Positions 46,312-48,334 of a stretch of DNA of 48,334 nucleotides are shown piece by piece. The translations under genes and the position numbers were made by a program. Every line of letters starts with the position of its first letter. Position 1 is the first letter of the stretch. A model generated the notes under the pieces. That model ran no database searches. It saw only the letters and a list, made by a program, of their open reading frames with translations, and was not told the DNA's origin. This DNA comes from Boletus sp. NGJ (Eukaryota > Basidiomycota > Agaricomycetes > Boletales > Boletaceae), in the NCBI GenBank assembly GCA_019096195.1, contig JAGTXK010000172.1:1-48334 (forward strand), read 5' to 3'.

Positions 46312-46343
46312 AGCCTAACTTGGGTCTGCACCCAAGTCAGGCT
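46312..46343. repeat. 14-bp inverted repeat at the edge of the RTT109 fragment
   Basis: AGCCTAACTTGGGT (46312-46325) pairs with 46330-46343 with a single mismatch (A against C) around a 4-base loop. It sits where gene-derived sequence gives way to AT-rich flank, so it may mark a transposon end. Confidence 0.65.
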
Positions 46344-46939
46344 CTCAAAACAGTGACATTTAATGGAAAATGTTAGTTTAATATTGTGTGAATATAAGTA
46401 TGATGTGCTTGGAGTAATGTGAAGGCTGTTTGTGGTATGGCATATATGATATATTTGTGTGACATAACACCTTGGATGTCCACCAGACATCCAGAGGGGC
46501 TCCAGGGGTCATTCAGATGTGACAACCAGTCAGCGTCACTCTCCGCGCATCGGAGAGACATAGGACCGTATGTTGTGCTGCCATAACAGGTAAGATGTCT
46601 GACTAATGTAGCCCTGCTGTCTGCCAAACAGCCCGGGCATTCTGGCATCAGACAAGGAAATGTGTGATCACTGAAAATGTGTGCAAATTTAATTTACTAT
46701 TGTGATAGAAATGTCTATAATAGTATGTACTGATCTGGGTGATTACAGTAAGCTAATCAAGTGTAGCCAACCTTTCCTAACACTTCAGAACTTGGACAAA
46801 TTTTTGCAAGTGAAGTCACATGACAGTTGATTATGTCACATGCAAATTTTTAAGTCATGGCTTGAGTGCTCAACATTCAATGTTCAATGTCAACCTCCAC
46901 TTCTCCGACAACCACAGCTGCACAATCTGTTGCCCATAT
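46344..46939. other. AT-rich flank, no gene seen
   Basis: About 600 bp of AT-rich sequence with vague short frames and no motif. It could be the decayed upstream part of the Gypsy element that becomes recognisable at about 46940. Confidence 0.35.
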
Positions 46940-47472
46940 CAACAGCACCCGAATATTCTATTGGTCAGCAAGTCTGGCTGTCCACTGATAAATTAAAACT
47001 TCCTTATATGGCAAAAAAGTTAACACAAAAATGGATCAGCCCCTATGCTATCACTCCGGTCCTTTCAAATGCTGTAACGCTCAAACTTCCCAATTCTGTT
47101 CACATCCATCCTACAGTGAACATCTCCTGCATCAAACCTTATAGAGAAACACTGCCTGGTTAGCCTAAATCTCGACCTGACGCAATTGAGATTGATGAAG
47201 AGGGAGAAGAGCAATTCGAAGTCGATTTCATTGCTGCCTCTTGACTGAAGAAAGGCAAATTAGAATATTTGGTTCATTGGAGGGGTTATGATGAAACAGA
47301 TTGCACATGGGAATCTGAAGACATTATAAATACAGCACTGGATGCAGTTAAAGATTTCCATTGTCTAAATCCTTCTGCACCACGCAAGCTTCGTGGTTTA
47401 TCCATTTCAGCATTTGCTTCCTTATTCTCTCCTTATGAAAAGGGGGTGGAACATGATTGGCACCAGAGGTAA
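46940..47472 (+). mobile_element. Ty3/Gypsy chromovirus remnant: integrase C-terminus and chromodomain
   Basis: One continuous plus-strand frame to the TAA at 47470-47472 reads the Gypsy integrase tail: EYSIGQQVWLSTDKLKL, AKKLTQKWISPYAI and VHIHPTVNISCIKPY. The acidic linker IEIDEEGEEQFEVDFI follows, then a chromodomain, LEYLVHWRGYDETDCTWES, whose aromatic residues are in place. Two in-frame stops interrupt it: TAG at 47161-47163 and TGA at 47242-47244. No reverse transcriptase lies upstream within the window, so this is only the 3' end of pol from a dead chromovirus. A polypurine run (GAAAAGGGGGTGGA, about 47437-47451) could be a degenerate tract, but it lies inside the frame. Confidence 0.88.
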
Positions 47473-48334
47473 GGTCTCTGGGGTCGGTCTAACAGATCTA
47501 CTAGGAAAGGGTGATGGTCAGTGCATGATCCACCCAGCAACAGTACTATCATAAGGTGGGACATATTTCTAGGTTGAGAGTACACCTAGGTCTGCGACCT
47601 TCTAGGATTTCCTAGCCGAATGCTAGTGGAAGTCACAGATGCATGACTGAAGCAGTAGCACAATGCTCTGCTGAGTGAGGATGTGCATAGTGGCAACACC
47701 ACCAAATTGCTTCAACACCTCTTCAATAAAGTACTGTGGTGTGGGGGAAACTGAAAGGGAAAAGACCTTAATATCCTTAGGGGCGTGAAGGGCGCTATCC
47801 ACAGGAGAGAAAAGGAATTCCGAAACTAGAGAATACAGGTGTTGGTACACTACTTTATATACGTGGGTAGGAATGTGCGGACCAGCTTAGGGCCGGTCGT
47901 GGAAACTACTAGAATGTTTCATATGACGTATGGTGACGTAGTGGGGTCTAGACTATTTTAGGGGTATCGGATTGTGACGTAGTCTGACTAATGTGTGACG
48001 TATGGTCTAGGCGTAAGGCCTGGACGCAAGATAACTACGTAATCATTCGTGGGATCCTTAAGTGTTAGCTAACTACGATGAATAAAAAGAAATCGTTTCA
48101 GAAACCCAGCATGCAGCAGGCAGTATCATTACTGCTGGATGGTGATAATATTTATTGATCTCTGCTGTTTAGGGATGGCACAACATCAACAGATCAGGAT
48201 AAAGCTATGCATGCATATGGAGGGTCCCACAGTGTATATACCTGATAGAACTCACCCCTGAGAAAGCAATAGGAATAGCCAGTAATGGAACCTAAGTGCA
48301 AGAGTTTCTGAAGAACCTGCAGGCCTGTCATCGG
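47473..48334. other. Right window edge, possible LTR or 3' flank of the Gypsy remnant
   Basis: 862 bp without a supported gene. A minus-strand frame at 47850-47623 reads SLVSEFLFSPVDSALHAPKD but is not recognised. A TATA-like word (TTTATATA, about 47852-47859) and four TGACGTA words between 47924 and 48002 suggest promoter-like sequence. No TG..CA pair with a target duplication could be closed inside the window. Confidence 0.4.
47924..48002. promoter_or_regulatory. Cluster of four TGACGTA words
   Basis: TGACGTA starts at 47924, 47934, 47975 and 47996. The core TGACGT is the half-to-full site for CREB/ATF-type bZIP factors. Four exact copies in 79 bp are unlikely by chance in sequence of this composition, but function is unproven. 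Confidence 0.45.

Overview
The window looks like nuclear DNA of a filamentous basidiomycete, probably an Agaricomycete. Genes are dense and carry many roughly 50-bp GT-AG introns. The gene set is fungal: Ask1 of the DASH complex, a Chs4/Skt5-type chitin synthase activator, a large divergent G-alpha and Exo84. The flanks hold Ty3/Gypsy-type debris. No rRNA, tRNA or CRISPR was found. Exon boundaries were read by eye from splice signals plus conserved protein motifs; most models add up to an exact multiple of three.

Layout. 1-5.1 kb is a damaged, repeat-rich flank. It holds a truncated unknown gene, a 598-bp solo LTR with an intact 5-bp target duplication, two decayed copies of a block containing an RVB2 (RuvB-like 2) pseudogene and an unknown membrane-protein gene, and a fragment of EPL1 (Enhancer of polycomb-like) joined to one RVB2 copy. 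5.3-24.2 kb is an ordered single-copy gene block: DPH4, a membrane protein, methylcrotonyl-CoA carboxylase alpha, ASK1, a second membrane protein, EXO84, an SKT5/CHS4-like gene, a RidA/Mmf1 protein and DUS2. 24.5-26.4 kb is a sugar-transporter pseudogene whose intact relative lies at 36.8-39.2 kb on the other strand. 27.7-43.1 kb carries a divergent G-alpha, proteasome alpha-5, two tandem inositol-monophosphatase-like genes, a DUF7137-like wall protein, the intact transporter, COG8 and an F-box protein. 44.7-48.3 kb is a second damaged flank: a longer EPL1 pseudogene, an RTT109-like fragment, and the integrase tail plus chromodomain of a Gypsy element.

The two flanks are related. A 590-bp segment at 2426-3015 recurs inverted at 44741-45331 with only about five differences seen by eye. 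Three chromatin-factor genes (RVB2, EPL1, RTT109) appear only as relics in these flanks. This suggests duplicated pieces of real chromatin-gene loci caught up in rearrangement around an otherwise stable block.

Other themes are very small exons (3, 9, 14, 15, 16 and 23 nt), three probable GC-AG introns, and three tight divergent gene pairs with 42, 62 and 113 bp between start codons. I did not find a new defence- or toxin-like system. The most unusual features are the microexons, the Gln-to-Ala G-alpha, and the chimeric pseudogene flanks.
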